From positions 1-6,637 of the forward strand of contig JAJZJJ010000168.1 of assembly GCA_021810175.1 (NCBI GenBank): 6,637 bases of DNA, in the 5' to 3' direction. Positions within the stretch are counted from its first letter, which is position 1; each line of letters begins with the position of its first letter. The position numbers and the translations under genes were made by a program. The DNA comes from Acidobacteriota bacterium. Lineage in GTDB: Bacteria > Acidobacteriota > Terriglobia > Terriglobales > Acidobacteriaceae. The notes below the pieces were generated by a model, which had not been told where the DNA came from, made no database searches, and was given only the letters and a program-made list of their open reading frames with translations. Positions 6,011 to 6,637 of the stretch are shown one piece after another.

Positions 6011-6637
6011 CTACCCCTGCCCGGCAGCAGCAGCCGTCTCCACCTTCGATCCGTCCTCCGGCTCCGGCTTCAATCCATCCTGCCCGACCTCCACCACCGA
6101 GCCGTGACTCCGCGACCACCACAATAGGATGATCCCTCCCAGCATCGACCCGATGCTCGCCCACTGTGCATTCGTCAGATCGAGAAAAATCTTCGGATTC
6201 CGCCGGATAAACTCCACCAGAAAACGCGCCGCACCCGTCCAGATCAGGTACTCAGCCGTAATTTGCCCCAGCCGTCGCGGCGTCCCCGGCCGGCTCCGCC
6301 GCCACAGGATATAGAAAATAATCGTCCCGCCGATAAACTCAAAAATCGGTGTCGGATACACCTTCTGCAGCGTCGGCACAATTCCGTGCGGATAGCTCAT
6401 CCCGAACCACATCTTCGTCGGAATGCCGTAGTCGCCGTCACCCGCAAGCTGGCACCCGATGCGCCCAATGCCATACCCGAGCGCCGCTGAAGGCGAACAC
6501 AGATCCAGAATCCGAAGCGGGCGAATCTTGTACGTCCCGCCCTGCCATAGCAGCGCTGCAATCCCGAGGATCAGCCCGCCAAACCACGCAAGTCCTGCCC
6601 TGCTGATCATCAGCGACGAATGCTCCATCAGACGTTC
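6011..6637 (-). CDS. lgt: Prolipoprotein diacylglyceryl transferase, C-terminal 208 residues (5' end outside window)
   Basis: Lgt is an inner-membrane enzyme that transfers diacylglycerol from phosphatidylglycerol to the lipobox cysteine of prolipoproteins, the first step of lipoprotein maturation. The reading frame runs in from the right edge (ERL precedes M4) and ends at TAG (complement of 6011-6013). The Lgt signature region is GYGIGRIGCQLAGDGDYG (54-71, with R59). It is followed by the YPTPIFE motif (94-100) and RFLVE (R138, E142), whose R-x3-E spacing matches the E. coli R239/E243 pair. Hydrophobic segments at about 14-31, 98-112 and 159-174 fit membrane helices. The tail after 175 is polar and Pro/Glu-rich. 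Relative to E. coli, the catalytic-region Asn is Cys (C62), the Glu is Asp (D67) and the HGG histidine is Phe (F19). It could be a lineage-typical Lgt variant or a diverged paralogue. Confidence 0.88.
   Translation of the reverse strand, partial: ERLMEHSSLMISRAGLAWFGGLILGIAALLWQGGTYKIRPLRILDLCSPSAALGYGIGRIGCQLAGDGDYGIPTKMWFGMSYPHGIVPTLQKVYPTPIFEFIGGTIIFYILWRRSRPGTPRRLGQITAEYLIWTGAARFLVEFIRRNPKIFLDLTNAQWASIGSMLGGIILLWWSRSHGSVVEVGQDGLKPEPEDGSKVETAAAAGQG

Noticed and set aside
1..6637. Mobile element, CRISPR array, phage or toxin-antitoxin module
   Set aside because: No transposase, integrase, direct-repeat array, tRNA or attachment site was seen. The genes look chromosomal and mostly housekeeping.

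Overview
This GC-rich window most resembles a chromosomal segment from an Acidobacteriota-like bacterium. That is an inference from the strong preference for C at codon third positions, the gene families present and the style of the UvrA and Lgt variants. No marker gene here fixes the taxonomy. Nothing suggests a mobile element, CRISPR array, tRNA or rRNA.

Layout. Positions 2-2038 (+) hold the C-terminal two thirds of UvrA, the nucleotide excision repair damage sensor, cut by the left edge. Seven bases later comes an exported TPR-repeat protein (2046-3356, +), so the two may be co-transcribed. A 271-bp gap (3357-3627) carries a possible weak terminator and a leader with mutually exclusive small hairpins. 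It is followed by a stand-alone EAL-domain c-di-GMP phosphodiesterase (3628-4416, +) with all its recognisable catalytic residues. After 64 bp comes a SprT-like/minigluzincin zinc metallopeptidase (4481-5167, +). A 205-bp gap with a plausible sigma70-type promoter precedes a small PilZ-domain c-di-GMP receptor (5373-5882, +). A strong hairpin at 5915-5944 separates it from a convergent partial prolipoprotein diacylglyceryl transferase gene, lgt (6011-6637, -), cut by the right edge.

How the genes fit together. The clearest shared theme is c-di-GMP: an enzyme likely to degrade it and a likely receptor for it lie within 1 kb, with no GGDEF synthase in view. UvrA, the TPR protein, the metallopeptidase and Lgt look like independent housekeeping or lineage-typical genes. 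I see no convincing new multi-gene system. The points most worth checking are residue changes in Lgt, sequence differences in UvrA, and the leader of the EAL gene.
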